A stretch of DNA of 64,000 nucleotides from Platerodrilus igneus. Taxonomy: Eukaryota; Arthropoda; Insecta; Coleoptera; Lycidae. The notes beneath the pieces were generated by a model. That model had not been told where the DNA came from, made no database searches, and was given only the letters and a program-made list of their open reading frames with translations. The translations under genes were made by a program, and so were the position numbers. The stretch's first letter is position 1. Every line of letters begins with the position of its first letter. Shown here piece by piece: positions 24,202 to 36,745 of this stretch. The stretch is taken from NCBI GenBank assembly GCA_036346225.1, contig JARFIW010001082.1, positions 124,001-188,000 on the forward strand, written 5' to 3'.

Positions 24202-24480
24202 TTAATGGCGAATAGCCTGAAGTAAAGCTTCGAAAGGATCTCTAGCATATTTATAATTCCAGCGGCGCCAGAGGTATTCGCATAAGTGATCAGCAAACTG
24301 GTCCTCCGGAACATGGCGGCTTTTAAAAAAAGCCTTAACTGGGCGCCAGCTTCCTGCGCATCTTTGAGTATGCACACGTGTAACTGGATCTAAATAAGAA
24401 TTTAATTTAATGCAAAATAAATTCTGACTTACCGACAAAGTGTTTGCTGAGACGCTTTTGAATTCGCCGAAAAAAAGAGA
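24202..24480 (-). pseudogene. ISXO2/IS1595-type transposase, C-terminal part with a 43-bp intron
   Basis: On the minus strand an exon ending ...SKHFV joins across a 43-bp intron (24432 to 24390; donor gtaagt, acceptor ttatttag) to DPVTRVHTQRCAGSWRPVK, then KSRHVPEDQFADHLCEYLW and RRWNYKYARDPFEALLQAI, with a stop at 24202. This matches the end of ISXO2-like DDE transposases, which carry a V(D)P.TG.HTQ.IE..W..K block and a YL.E(F/Y)LWRR helix. The codon for the shared D of VDP is split by the intron. The N-terminal two thirds, with the first catalytic residues, are absent because the right TIR begins just upstream. It is therefore a truncated, non-autonomous copy that kept a spliced 3' end. Confidence 0.76.
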
Positions 24481-24556
24481 CGTTATTTATTCCGCCGAAT
24501 AGAAATTGCACGAATTCCTTTTTGTTATTCAAAACCAAATATATCCGAAATGTCAT

Positions 24557-24725
24557 TTAAAATTTTTCCCATAGACTTAACATGGGACAGTTTATTGACC
24601 ATAACTTTTTAAGGGGTCATTTCCTAAACAAAAGTCGTATGTCTTTAAACAAATAGGACCAAAACTAAATCTAAATATATATACGACCCTTAAAAATATT
24701 TGTCTTTCTAAACCGAACTCCAGCC
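24557..24725 (-). repeat. Merlin-like right TIR
   Basis: This is the inverted partner of 23785-23952. Confidence 0.8.
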
Positions 24726-24733
24726 AAAGCAAT
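24726..24733. repeat. 8-bp target duplication, right
   Basis: aaagcaat, identical to 23777-23784. Confidence 0.7.
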
Positions 24734-25797
24734 TTTTAAATTATTCAAATTAGAAATATACAATGAAATATTCACAAATAAAAATAACAAAACATTCAGA
24801 TTGGCTAACCTGTTGTTTCAAGCTTGAATTAGTCCTTATACCAACTAATCCCGTATTCAGCTTAGTGATTTAATAGTCCCAACGTTGAATCCAGATCTGC
24901 TTTAGATATGGTCTGCATTTTTCTTAGCATAGTTTTAAATTATTTTAGCGTCCTTTATTAAACTTCCTGGTCATATCCAGTAATCAATAATTGAATTAAG
25001 TGCTTGTTGAATGTTCTCATTGGATTCAGTAATTATTCAGCGTCCTTTTTAGTAATGTTAATATTAAAATTTAAATTAAAACAACCTTTAGTTACTTACG
25101 TTTTTAAAGGGTTATAACGACGAACCTTTTTTAATTTTTCACAATTACCATTGTACTATTTATTACTTCACAATAAATCACTTTTAATTGTTTCACGTAA
25201 ATATTTTCTTTTAAGTAATGTGGACTAAGCCTTGATTTATGTTGAACTGATTTGTTTAAAAATCCGGTCGCATTTAAAAGGATCGCCTATTTATTTACAA
25301 GTGCAGAGTTCAACGATTACGCTATTGTACGTAATTCTTACATACCAGGTTTAGGGTATTTCTATGGATTTTTGCTGTCTACACAAAACTTTCAGCACGT
25401 AATACTTCTAGTTAATGCATTGGTTCAATTGGATTTTCTCATTTCAAGCTTACGTAAATGATTGTTTGTACAATAAATTTGATGAACTTTGCTTTTATCA
25501 CCATGCCGTGTTTATTTGTAGTCTATGAGGTGTTACATTTTACCTTCCTGGTTACGTATTCTTAATATAATTCATGTATTAAATTATATGCGTTTTCTAT
25601 TACGCATTTTTAAACCTGCTTGTTCAATTGAGATTCTTAGCGTAATGATGATGCATTATTCAGGCGTATTGTGTTTCAACTTCCGTTTATGTTGTCTCAT
25701 GACTTGTCAAATCGTTTATTTAATCAAATCTTCTAAAGTATTTTTTATCTCTTAAATTAATTATGACTATGGTTTATATACAGGGTGTTGCCCTTAC
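24734..25797. other. AT-rich stretch, no gene recognised
   Basis: Open frames of 60-76 codons at 25252-25755 have no family motif. A tacagggtg motif at 25780 precedes the tandem repeat that follows. Confidence 0.45.
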
Positions 25798-25930
25798 GAT
25801 GGGCGTCATAAATTTGCTATGATATTGGCCCCACCATGGGCATAATAAATTTACTATGACCCCACGATTGGGCATTATTAATTTGCTATGGTATTGGCCC
25901 CACGATTGGGCATACCATAAATTTGCTGTG
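25798..25930. repeat. Minisatellite, 30-38-bp units, about 4 copies
   Basis: Units follow the pattern gattgggcat-ataaatttgctatg-atattggccccac. The second unit is shorter. It directly follows a tacagggtgttgccc motif. Confidence 0.88.
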
Positions 25931-26499
25931 ATTTGTCCTATTATTATTTTAAGCCCCAATGTTGTGAAATGTTAAGTTAGGATTTTTATCCCGACTAGCT
26001 TACTAAATAAATCTTATTGAATCAAATAAAGCAATTCTAGAATACACAATATAATAATTGATAATATTTACAATACATAAAATTTTCCTTTTTGTATAAA
26101 ATATCTACATATACCAGATTTATGCTTTTTCTGAAATCCAGCAAAAATATCTTTTAATTATTTAAGGACTTTCGAACGTTGCAAGATACCTATTCCATTT
26201 TCATAAATCTTTAAGTGACTTTTTTGATGACTCTTACAAATATACAATGTGACAAATATTAAATCAAAAACAGTTTTCAATAATAAAGTGTATTAAGATT
26301 GCCAACCTGAAATGGGTCTGTAGTTCCATCCTAGTCTATGATCTGCATCCCCTTTCTGTGTGCGCTTTGCTTATTGATATGCCGGCCCCATATAAGAATC
26401 GCCTCCCATAAATCGCTTCCAATTAAAATCGTACCAAGTCAGAATGTCCAAATTAGAATACGTTCATTTTTAAATTATCTCCAAAATTGGAGTATGTTC

Positions 26500-26632
26500 A
26501 AAGTTAGAAGTCCCAAATTAAAGTCGTCTCACTTAAATATCTTAAATTAAAGTCATCTCATTTAAATATGTCCCAAATTAAAGTCCAAATTAAAGTCGAA
26601 ATTAAAATCCAAAATTAAAATCCAAATTAAAA
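26500..26632. repeat. Short tandem repeat of an aaattaaagtcc-type motif
   Basis: About ten imperfect copies of (c)caaattaaagtc, some expanded with tctcatttaaatat. The array degrades gradually at both ends. Confidence 0.8.
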
Positions 26633-27510
26633 GCCCTGTTTTATTAATATTAGAAATGAATTTAATTAAGTCGTTTTACTTACGTCTATCTACAGATCGG
26701 CTTATTTTCGTTGCACAAATTCTTGCACTCTTAACTCAGATTTATTTTGATTTATACTTCACTAGTTACGTACGTTTTTGACACCTTTAAACATAGTCGT
26801 TGCTGAGTTTGAATAAAGACTAAATGTCGTTCCGTTACTATCGTACATATAAGCCCTTCCTCCAATTGATTTCATTGGTTTGTTTACATTCTAAAATGAT
26901 ACTTCTGCCTTATCTCGCATACCTCGGAATTTTTACAAATTACTTAGTTTAAATCTTTCGATGCATGCTTTGTTTGTCACGGCTGCCTCCCGCATATTGT
27001 AGTATTATTCAAGAATTTCCAACTTTTGATTTTCATTAATTCACGTATTTGGATGTTTGTTAATTTTATCGTCTAATTGAATTGCCTGGTGCTTATTTGT
27101 TTTTACAGAATATTGGTTTTCTGAATAAATGTGTTCTCTTCCAGTTACGTATCGATTTTCTAATAATGAATTATTTAGAATGTGAGTACGTTGATATTTT
27201 CGGCGCAATTGCTAATATTTGCAATGCCAATTTATCTATGCTTCCCGGTGATTTAATTTTGATGCAATTTATTGCGTTTTAAAATCTTATCTTTACTTGT
27301 AAACTACACTTAGACATATTCACTTTCTCATGCACTTAATTCCGCATATTCTATATACAGTGTCCTCTCAATTAACATTATGTAGAGTGACCGATTTACT
27401 CTTATAATTTCTAGAATTATGTGCTTTTCTTAAAGTTATATTTATTATATTATATTTATTCTACGACCTCTATGACTTAACCTACCCCTAAACTACCCTA
27501 TTATCAAAGC
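26633..27510. other. AT-rich stretch, no gene recognised
   Basis: No recognised coding region or repeat. An open frame at 27082-27279 has no family motif. Confidence 0.45.
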
Positions 27511-27511
27511 A

Positions 27512-27571
<60 letters not shown>
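27511..27571. repeat. (TA)n microsatellite
   Basis: A long TA run with one tatgta interruption. Confidence 0.95.
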
Positions 27572-27574
<3 letters not shown>

Positions 27575-27775
27575 TGTAAATAGAGCTTAAATACTGAAAT
27601 GTTTTTTATATTAATTTAGAAATTAGGTAAACAGAGACATTTGTTACAAAATATCCAGCTATCTCAGTGCTGAAGTTGTATTTGGAAGGAAAATTTTTCT
27701 TCACAATTTTATTTAATTTATGAAGATCTTTATAAAATATTTATAGACAGGTAAAATAAAACGTAATACATTTAG

Positions 27776-27898
27776 GAAACCGAAGCAGAGGAGACCTGTT
27801 GCATACCCGTCTTCTGCGTGGGAACAATATCGACGGGATTGTTTATAATAGACGGTTTAACGCCCGTCAATTATGACAAAGAGAAAAAGCCTTTCATG
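27776..27898 (+). CDS. Candidate internal exon of an unidentified host gene
   Basis: A 123-nt stretch, clearly less AT-rich than its surroundings, is preceded by tacatttag and followed by a consensus donor, atg|gtaagt. One frame is open throughout and gives exactly 41 codons, so the exon is phase 0 at both ends and could be skipped without a frameshift. The peptide has three parts: an acidic start (ETEAEET), a hydrophobic Cys-rich segment (CCIPVFCVGTISTGLFII) and a charged end (VNYDKEKKPFM). The hydrophobic segment is long enough for a membrane helix, but has an internal Pro and is followed by DGLTP. I do not recognise the family. The acceptor lacks a strong pyrimidine tract. No flanking exon could be linked, so introns would be long. 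It is the best host-gene signal in the window. Confidence 0.5.
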
Positions 27899-28521
27899 GT
27901 AAGTAATTAGTGTAACGTAGTTTGTTTGTATTTCAGCCATTATAATTTATCACCTTTATTTATTATTTATTTGGAATTTTCTATTTGCTTTTATTATTTC
28001 CTTCATGGGAACACACTCCCACATCACTGTAATTAGCCGAAGCACCCTTAACTTGTTACGGGGTCCCGCATCTTCTGGGCAAATCGAAATTTATAGCTTA
28101 GCACTAATTTTACTCGTATCACTTTTATGTAATTACCTGTTTGTACCATAAACAAACTTATCCTCCAGACAGTAGCATTATTCATTTATACCATAGAAAG
28201 GTTAATAGTTAGAAGGTAATCACCGACCAGACGACAAATTATTGGTAAATAGTAAAAAAGAAATTAATTTCAGATGGTCAAGGAATTAGGTTAGTGACCG
28301 TCAGGAGTAACAGAACAATGACAAACGAAAAAGGGGTATGACTGTATGCAGGATTAGTGACACGAAACTGGAAAATATGCCGAAAGCAACTCACTGACCG
28401 CACAGGGTTATTGACCTGAATACTCGTCATGACAGCACATTACATCACAATACCAAAGGTCAGCGAACTAGCAGCACTCAATATATCTGTGGTATAAAAC
28501 ATAAGAACGTATATTTAAACA

Positions 28522-31500
28522 TAGGCGTAGCGTGACCTGCAAGATTGGGGCACACGAACTGTTGAAAGTTGTCCAACAATGTAGGAGTAGTATACCCAAC
28601 TATAAGCAATATAAGATGATGTAAAACAATAAATATTGCTCCTTTATAAATTCGTGGTGGGGTCATTAGCCTCAGCACAAACAAGTACACTTTAAACTCT
28701 TTAATATTACAAAAGGAAACAATTTTTTGCCTAAGACTAAAAATATTCATAACATCCTGCTGTACGATAGTACATTAATAAAAAATCATCCTTCTGGTTG
28801 CGTTATTAGCGAATTTTGCTACAAGACTATGAATGCCTTCTGCCTGCATCAGCTGCTCTGTCACTTTTTGCTCAATTGTCATAAGTGCCAGTCCCGATAA
28901 ACGATCTTCTCCCATTGTACTTCTAAGGTTAGTTTTCAATCGGCGAAGACCCGAAAACGATCGTTCTGCACTGGCGGTTGTTATAGGCCAGCAGAAAACT
29001 ATTTCAAAAAGCTCGAGTACGCTAGGTACAGTATTCTATAGGGAAAAGGTTACAAATTGATTTAGCGTTTCCGACAATGAAATTTCACTTGACTTTGGAA
29101 AAACACTTACTCCGTGAGCAACATTTTGAAAAAAGTAAGAATTGGCAAAAGTTCTATATAAAACCATAAAAAAGTTGAATATCACGAATCACTACTTCGT
29201 TTATAGTATCTGACCATTTGAACAACAGAGAACTAATATTTTTAATATTTGAGTAATCAATTTGGGAAAATCTTGTTTCAAGATTAGAGAGTATTATATC
29301 CAGTCCATGAAAATAAATATTTACTTTGAAAAAAAATTTAGGTGTTTCTGCAAAAAAATCAGAGTTTTCATAGTTACTATCTAGTTTTGCAGGTATTTTT
29401 CTTTTTCCGCTGAGAATAGGCTTTCGAATATTTAAATCAGGTAGTTGGGACTCAATTTTATCGCACATTTCTTCGGTCTTTTTCCACAACTGGTTAAACG
29501 ATTCGTCATTTCCTTGTAACTGCAAATATTTAATTAGTGTCTCTATTTTAGGAAACAATAATGTATGTCCAAATTTTTACTCTGTAGTTCGTTTGAAAGA
29601 AGGTCGGTCACTGACACAATATTTATTTATCGAAAATATAAACTCGAAATCAACTAAAACTTTTAATATACCACTTGCATCTGCTGCTGCTTTTGCATAT
29701 GTTCTGTCATTAGAAATTGTAATTAGAGTTTTTAAAATTTCCGGTAACTGAACAATAATACTCAAAAGAGCGCGGTGGCGAACTGTCCATCGCGTTTTTG
29801 AAAGACTTTGAAGTTTCTTAAACTTGGCAGAATCTTCGCTTTGTTTACAAATGTTTTCAAACAGAGCATACCTTTTGGCGGAAACACAAATAATATTGTA
29901 CAAGGAATTTACAGAACCAAGAGCATTCCTCAGCTCTGTTACTTCACTGCAAAACCGCATTACCGCCAAATCAAGTAAATGAGCATGGCAGTGAGTATAT
30001 AAAGCTGTAGGGTTTTCTTCTTTATATCTTGCGGCAACGCCATTAAATTCACCGCTCATATTTGATGCGCCATCGTAAGCTTGGCCTCGCATTTTAGTAA
30101 GATCGAACACTATAGAGTTTAAATAACTTTTTATAGCCACATGTAAATTGGCGTCTGTTGTTGTTTCCACATTTACAAAACCTACGAAGCGTTCTTTGTC
30201 TGTAATACCGGTTTCTGTCTTAAATGGATACCTAACGCAAATTGAAACTTGTTCTTTAGTCGCAGTATCAGTAGTTTCGTCACATATTATCGAATAGCAA
30301 GACGACATTTACTTCATGTATGATAATTCCCAGCATGGAGGTTTATACAAGTTTGATCATCTTATTTTGGATGGTTGCGCTTGTATAAGAACTAATTTTT
30401 GATTTTATAAACTTATTTAGTTGTGGATTATTTTGGAGTCGCAAATGAATAAGGTTTAAAAAATTTCCTCTATTTGTAGAACTTGAACCTTCATCGTGGC
30501 CTCTTAAGGATATGCACTGTTTTCCTAAATACAAAATGTTTTCAAAAATAAAGCTTACGTATTTCCAATTTTCTTCAGTTTGCTTGCTGTGTGCTGATGA
30601 TAACGCGTCCGCCACAGTTTTTCCTTGAGAGCGTACTTCGCTCCAAAATTGCATAGAAGCTCAATGTGGGTCACTATTCTCATGCTTTTAAATTTTTCAA
30701 GAGCTTTTTTCCAATTATCAACTCCGATTGTGGTAAAAGAAACTTCAGCCCACCCTTTCTTAAAACGTTGAAAAATGCGACAAGGAAAGCAAAACGCACA
30801 ATCTTTAATAATACTGTATTCAAGCCACTTGAAATTAGAATACCAGGAGGACTTAAAACAGCGTACTTTTCCAGTAACTATCTTTTTTGTAAAGTTTATA
30901 TTTGGTTGATAAAGTCCGATCAAAATATCCGAACTCTGCACCTCATTAGCAGAATCTCTAGAAGATACAATCCATATTTCTGCTTCATTTAGAACTTCAG
31001 AGCTTTTAGAACTACTTGCTTCTGATTCATCTATTTTGTGTGATATACCAAATTTTTGTACAAGTACACTTTCTAATTTTTGAGAGGGTTCTGAAATACG
31101 TGGTTTTCTAGTTACAAATTTGTCCATCTTATTTTCACTGAAGAATAAATGTTTGGTAAAACAAAGATCACTAAATGCCTGCTCAACAAAACGTGGGACA
31201 GTTAAGTCGTCACCAAATACACACAACACAAAACACTGTCCTCAAGGCACAACTAAAGATTGAACAGACAAAGTATGCGGTTCATTCCCTTTCTTAAATT
31301 TACGAAGTTTTACGGCATTTGCCGATTTTACAATAATGACTAAGATAAAGGGGTTGGAATGCAGTTTCGCTTAGTTGCCGAAAAAGTGAACAGACAATAT
31401 TACTTTGCAATAAAGGTAATAGGGTGCGTTAGACAAATTCTAAAAAACTCACAATATTTTATGGATATTTCTAGCTGCTAAATAAATTATAGAAAAGTTG

Positions 31501-31809
31501 AAAATCAAAAACTGAAAGCAATGAATTAGTGTAGCAACGATCTGAATACTGAATATACACGTAGAATATCATTTATACAATCATGTATATGATAATATGT
31601 ACTTTGATACGCTACGTATTAATTAGCTTTTCATAACATGTACGAATAATGTAATTGCTGTTTGAACATCAGATGTAAAGGTTACGCCGAATTGGTTATC
31701 TACTTTAAAGCGTAAAAACATTCAACAATTTTAGTGTACCCAATTTGCTTAGTAACAATCGAAGCTTACTGAAATGGGGGGCGTGCTCCCTCCTCCGACG
31801 CTACGCTTA
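28522..31809 (-). mobile_element. hAT transposon 1
   Basis: The left end reads taggcgtagcgt (28522-28533) and the right end is its inverted near-copy acgctacgctta (31798-31809). Both are followed inward by unrelated sequence. Between them lies a full-length hAT transposase on the minus strand with 5' and 3' untranslated parts. About 3.3 kb is a normal size for the ZMYM/zf-TTF type of hAT. No clean 8-bp target duplication could be confirmed, so the exact ends may be a few bases off. Confidence 0.78.
28775..31127 (-). pseudogene. hAT transposase (zf-TTF / DUF4371 / dimerization), frameshifted
   Basis: The start at 31127 reads MDKFVTRKP. A TTF-type zinc finger follows: CFKSSWYSNFKWLEYS and CAFCFPCRIF. 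After a frame change near 30600 come IICDETTDTATKEQ (first catalytic Asp) and GQAYDGASNMSG (second Asp), then HCHAHLLDLAVM and LSKTRWTVRHRAL. Further breaks occur at about 30330, 29570 and 29150. The C-terminal dimerization domain is still clear: TTASAERSFSGLRRLKT and LRSTMGEDRLSGLAL (about 29000-28890), ending at a stop at 28775. Domain order and length (about 780 codons) are those of the insect ZMYM1-like hAT group. The many breaks mean no active protein, but catalytic motifs are intact, so inactivation is fairly recent. Confidence 0.88.
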
Positions 31810-33068
31810 AATAACCAGGTTCAGTCGTCGGTGTCATAAAAAAATAAACCTGAAAATAGATGCAGTAGATGATATAAAAAGTGGGCGGTGACATCAATTC
31901 AAAAATGTCAACTCCCTTGTGACGTCGGCTTCGAAGACGACAGAATCCGCTATTCTTCCTACTACTTGATTTCCCATATTATTGCAGTGTTTATAAACTG
32001 TCTATTTTGTAATGAATACAGAACATTTAAAATAATTTTTCTCTAAGATTTTTTTTTCAATAAAACAAGGAGAACCCAATAATAAATGGTGCTTATTTAT
32101 ATTGCGTGGAAATGGTTTCACATAGTGGAAACAAGAACTGAATTAACCCTTGTTAGATCACGTTTAAGAACCAAACACATATGAAGTGGTTATTAGCATG
32201 TGAGTAGATTTACTGCTACTACGACACCAAAAATATCTATGCAGGTGATTATATTGCATTCTAATACATGTTTGGTAATTAATAATTTCTTCACCGAAAA
32301 TATTTTTACGTATAATAATAAAGCGCTATTAAGTTGAAATACAAAGAAATTTCCCATGTTCCGACAGCTATCATAGTTAGGAAAAAGTTAGTTTAAATAA
32401 ATGACCCAGTCTTAGTATAAAATTTACGCCGTACCCAATAAGTTTCCGATAAGGGGATATGCCATTAATTAGCGCTTACGTTGACGTTTTGTATACTATC
32501 AGCAAAGCTTAAGCAAGGCTAACATTCAAATGCTAGATAACATTAATTTATTCCTGTTAGAACAGTTTGTGTCGGAGCTCTCTAAATCAGTTGCGAGGTA
32601 GAAATACATGCTAAAGCATACGTTTTCGCGACATAAGTATTAAACTGTATGTATAAGCCCTGAAAGAAGTTGTTTTGCACAGAAAACGAATCAGCGGTAA
32701 CAGGTAGTTTGCATAAATTGTGATTTAAATTTTATTACCCTTTGCTTTTCGATTTCCAATAGTTCCGCATGATTTCAACAAATGTCGAAATGGGGCTATT
32801 TTATGAGATATAACATTTTTTTATTTCGAACATAAAGTGATATTATTGTTGATTGGCATGGGATAAGAGCTTTGTTCGCTCATAATAAACTGAATTAGAA
32901 ATTCAGTTTGCTGGAAGAAGAATTACTTCTTTTTAAATGTAAATTCTTGTCAAGAACGTATTTATTGATTGCCGTAATTTAATAGTACTTGTTTTGTTAC
33001 GTGCAAAAGAATCGTCTAGCTTTGCGCAGAATCCTTACACACTGTTTACAAGACTACTGAAAAACTAA
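31810..33068. other. AT-rich stretch, no gene recognised
   Basis: I see no coding or repeat structure in this span. Confidence 0.45.
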
Positions 33069-33240
33069 GTGGTTTTGTGTGTTTTGTGTGGTTTTGTAGG
33101 TGTTTGGATATGTGTGCGTGCGTGGTTGCGTGGGTGCGTGAGTGCGCGGGTGTGGGGGCATGTGGGAGCGTGTGTGCGTGCGTACGTGTGTGCGTGTGTG
33201 AGTGTGTGCGTGCGTGCATGCGGGCGCGCCTGCGCGCCGC
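33069..33240. repeat. GT/GC-rich low-complexity island
   Basis: About 170 bp of degenerate (gtgtgcgtgcgt)n, the most GC-rich part of the window. Overlapping 60-codon open frames are low-complexity artefacts. Confidence 0.85.
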
Positions 33241-34868
33241 GTGTATTTTTGTGATGTTCCTATAGTCTCCGTGTCTATTGGATAGCTCTCTGACTAATGG
33301 ATTTCATCTTCTAGAATTAATGAAACCACTGTGACGATACAAATATAATGATTTGAAATATTCTTCTTACAAACTATCTTTTAAATATAAATATAATGAG
33401 TTCACAAGAGCTTTGTCGTACAAACAATAATTTAAATACACATTTCATAATTATTCTTCTCCCCAAGCAATATTTGAAGTACCAACCAATATCTCCTTCT
33501 CACAACACATCCTAATTACTAATATAAAGAGTCCCAAAATCTTCATTTTACAGATTCACAGTTCTCAATTATTCTGTACTTTAGTCTCTAGTAGGCAAAT
33601 CTTAGACTTATGATAAACACTCGGTAATAAATCCTTAAATAAACTTTCCTTATAATTACTATATACACCAATTACTTTTAGAAGTGATCCAATTAAACAC
33701 CAATTCTGTAAAAACCGTATTAAGCGTAGCTGAAGTCAGTATGTTTATTATGCCTTATATAAAGACAAATTCTGTACTTGAATTTGCCAAAACCTCTAAA
33801 AATTAAATTAAAATGACTTGCACATAAAATTTAAATGCCCGCTCTACATTAATTAGGATATTTATTAATCTCTCAATTGAAACAAACATTTATTTTTTAC
33901 CGTTAAGCATCCCGATGTTGTGGGTTGTTTGCTGACCAGCGTTGGCTCTTCCAAACATAATAACTACCAAACCTTATGGTTTAATATCAATGTTCCATCG
34001 CCTGTTAAATGGTTTTGAAAAGTACAATTCTCATGCAAATTGACATATTCCTCGTATATTTCAATACTAAACCATTTATTTATGTACATCCATTACAATT
34101 AGTCTACAATTTTTAAGTAAATTCTATCTTGCAATAGTTTTATTATGTTTTAAATTTTTGATTTCTAATATTAATAGATTTTAAATAACCATTGGTAGTT
34201 AAATTTTGTCCGTTTTGCGTACAAATTTGTTTACGTAACCTGTCTTTCTAGATTATTAACGGCAGCACGCTCAAGTCGATGTTTCAATCAACACTGAGCG
34301 ATTACAAAGCGCGCATAGGTTTTATATAGGCCAGACCCAACTAACCTAATTTATTTTAGTAGGTTCTAGCAATCTTCGCCATTCAACGCATCGTTTCTAT
34401 ATGTTTATATGTCAATGTTCTAGTACATTCCAGATTTTGCCTCATTCATCATGCTCTTTACGTTTTTTTACCTTCTGAAACATTCTTAGTTCAATGGTTT
34501 AAACTCTATTATATCTGAAATTGATTAATTTAATACGCTTTTCAATTAGAAATACGTGCTTTTGTTATTAATTACGAATGAAATTATTTTTACGATATTC
34601 ACACATACGAGTTTCTCGTTATCACACATGATTGAAATTCTTTAGCAACATTAATATTAAATACGATCCTTTAATTATAAAATATTAATGAAGATTTCAC
34701 GGTTTATTAGTCAAACGTAGTTAATACATTTATACAGTGTATTTCACAAGCATGTTCCTATACAAATAAATGTTTAAACAAATAAATTCTTTCTCGCATT
34801 TTCTCAAATTTATGAAGTAAAATCTTTATCACACACCATAGTATGTCCTTGCTATGATCTTCAATCAC

Positions 34869-34871
<3 letters not shown>
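33241..34871. other. AT-rich stretch, no gene recognised
   Basis: No coding or repeat structure is recognised. Confidence 0.45.

Positions 34872-34916
<45 letters not shown>
34872..34916. repeat. (TA)n microsatellite
   Basis: An uninterrupted TA run of about 22 units. Confidence 0.95.
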
Positions 34917-34918
<2 letters not shown>

Positions 34919-35346
34919 CAATAATTATCTTAGTGTTCAACGACCTTGCTTTATATATTTATAAATAAATTATTGGTTGTGGGTTTCAGGTCAGCTGGCA
35001 AGTTCAGTACTACTCTTTTTTATAGCCTAAATTTTCGAATTTATTTTAATTCTTGATCACAGGCACTACAAATGACAAATTTTAAAAAACTGGTACAGTT
35101 TGGTTTTAAAGTTACATACTAAATCGAGGTTTATATAAATAATTAGCAACAATGTAAAAAATAACAGGAACTATAACTTAACATAACTAAAAATAATATA
35201 AAATGTATAATTTAATAAAATGACACCATTTCAATCAAATTTGTCACATTGTTCTTTTATTTTTGTGTGTGACGGTATGGCAAAATTGAATGCATGCATG
35301 TATGTATGCATGTAACGTTTTTTACGAATTAAGTGGGTTTTAATCT

Positions 35347-35348
<2 letters not shown>

Positions 35349-35417
<69 letters not shown>
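35349..35417. repeat. (GT)n microsatellite
   Basis: An uninterrupted GT run of about 34 units. Confidence 0.97.
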
Positions 35418-35418
<1 letters not shown>

Positions 35419-36165
35419 TCTTTTTTTATATTATATAAATATTTTATTTTTATGGTGTATGTTTATAACATCTCACTGTAATAACAACAATCAAGTAATT
35501 TGATCCAATACGTAGTATCTTGTTTCAAGTATCTAATTTTTAAAATTTAATAAATAAGTATATATAGAGCTCAGGAAACTCAGCTCCGTGAAATCAACAC
35601 CGTGCTCGACACCAAAAGTTCAGCAATTCCAGCGTTCTGATAGCACCACTTTGGAACTCCTCTGTCTACACAAAAATACTCCCAGAAATCCAATGGTCAA
35701 TAATAAGACAATGACAAGGACTCTTGCATTTATCACCTTTTAATATCAACAGTTCCTTTATACTTTGAATATCACAAATACATTTTTCATACTTTGAATT
35801 TTATGTTAGAGATTACAATAATAAAAGGTATACAATTCGTAAACTGTTACAAAAAAGATTATACTTTTTGTTCTATAGTTTGTAAAGTTCTTTTTTTCAG
35901 TTTTTTTCAAATCAATTTTTCTTAATTTTTCATTTTAACAACTGTCACTTATCACTATGGAGATGCCCCTTAAAAAATTAAACCAGCCTACTCTTTTACA
36001 ATTCTTTTCCAACTAACATTCTATGATCCAACTTTTTATTAATAGATCTTATTGCTCTTGTCAAATTCTAATTTGGAGTAAACTAATACACAAATGTCAT
36101 TGGCCGAAAATTTATAAATTGATATTTTAATTCTAACAACCAAGTGAAATTCAAATGATATATTA

Positions 36166-36213
36166 GACTTACAACTAATAATAGACTTACAACTAATAAT
36201 AGACTTACAACTA
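36166..36213. repeat. 18-bp tandem repeat, 2.7 copies
   Basis: The unit gacttacaactaataata is perfect in the first two copies, with a third truncated. Confidence 0.92.
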
Positions 36214-36238
36214 TATACTGAAAAGTAAATAAAATTTC

Positions 36239-36416
36239 TACATCATATAACTAACTTAAATCTAATAAAAACATACTAATTGACTTTTTTTAGGCTTTAC
36301 GTACATATTCAAATGAAAGTGAAAGTATAACATCTTATACCTAACTCAAATCAAATGAAAACGTACTAAGTGACTTCAAATCTTAGCTATACATACATAT
36401 TCACATGGCAGTGAAG
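36239..36416. repeat. Diverged tandem duplication, about 105-bp unit
   Basis: The two halves share catataactaacttaaatc / cttatacctaactcaaatc, then aaaacatactaattgactt / aaaacgtactaagtgactt, then acgtacatattcaaatg / atacatacatattcacatg. Confidence 0.7.
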
Positions 36417-36688
36417 TTTCCCTTTAAATATTTAAATAAGATTTTATGATATACAAGCAACAGCAGTTCACTTCATTGCCACATACTTTTCAAAACTACT
36501 TTACGAAATCACCAACACCCAATTTGAAATCTTAAAACTTCATTTTCTCTTAATTATCATTTTATATATCTTTAACAAGTAACTGCCCTCACCATCTCCT
36601 TCATCAATCATTTTACGAACTAGAAGTCTATATCTGAGTGGTACTTCAGTGCGTCAAGGTTCAAATCTCACATATATCACATAATATC

Positions 36689-36690
<2 letters not shown>

Positions 36691-36743
<53 letters not shown>
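36691..36743. repeat. (TA)n microsatellite
   Basis: A TA run of about 26 units. Confidence 0.95.

Positions 36744-36745
<2 letters not shown>

Larger units (their letters stand above)
23785..24725 (-). mobile_element. Merlin-like (IS1016/ISXO2-related) DNA transposon with telomeric-repeat array
   Basis: A 941-bp unit is bounded by inverted repeats of about 168 bp (23785-23952 and 24557-24725) that share agttcggtttagaaagacaaa, the ggggtcgtat block and the ccatgttaag block. An 8-bp direct repeat, aaagcaat, flanks it. Inside, on the minus strand, is the 3' part of an ISXO2-like transposase. Merlin is the eukaryotic superfamily with that transposase and 8-9 bp target duplications. The interior also holds a (CCTAA)n array at 23981-24085. 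The outermost six bases of the two arms do not match well. The transposase is too short to be autonomous. Confidence 0.72.

Noticed and set aside
33069..33265. Two overlapping 60-codon Cys/Val/Arg-rich open frames
   Set aside because: They are translations of a degenerate GT/GC repeat with no start context or domain.
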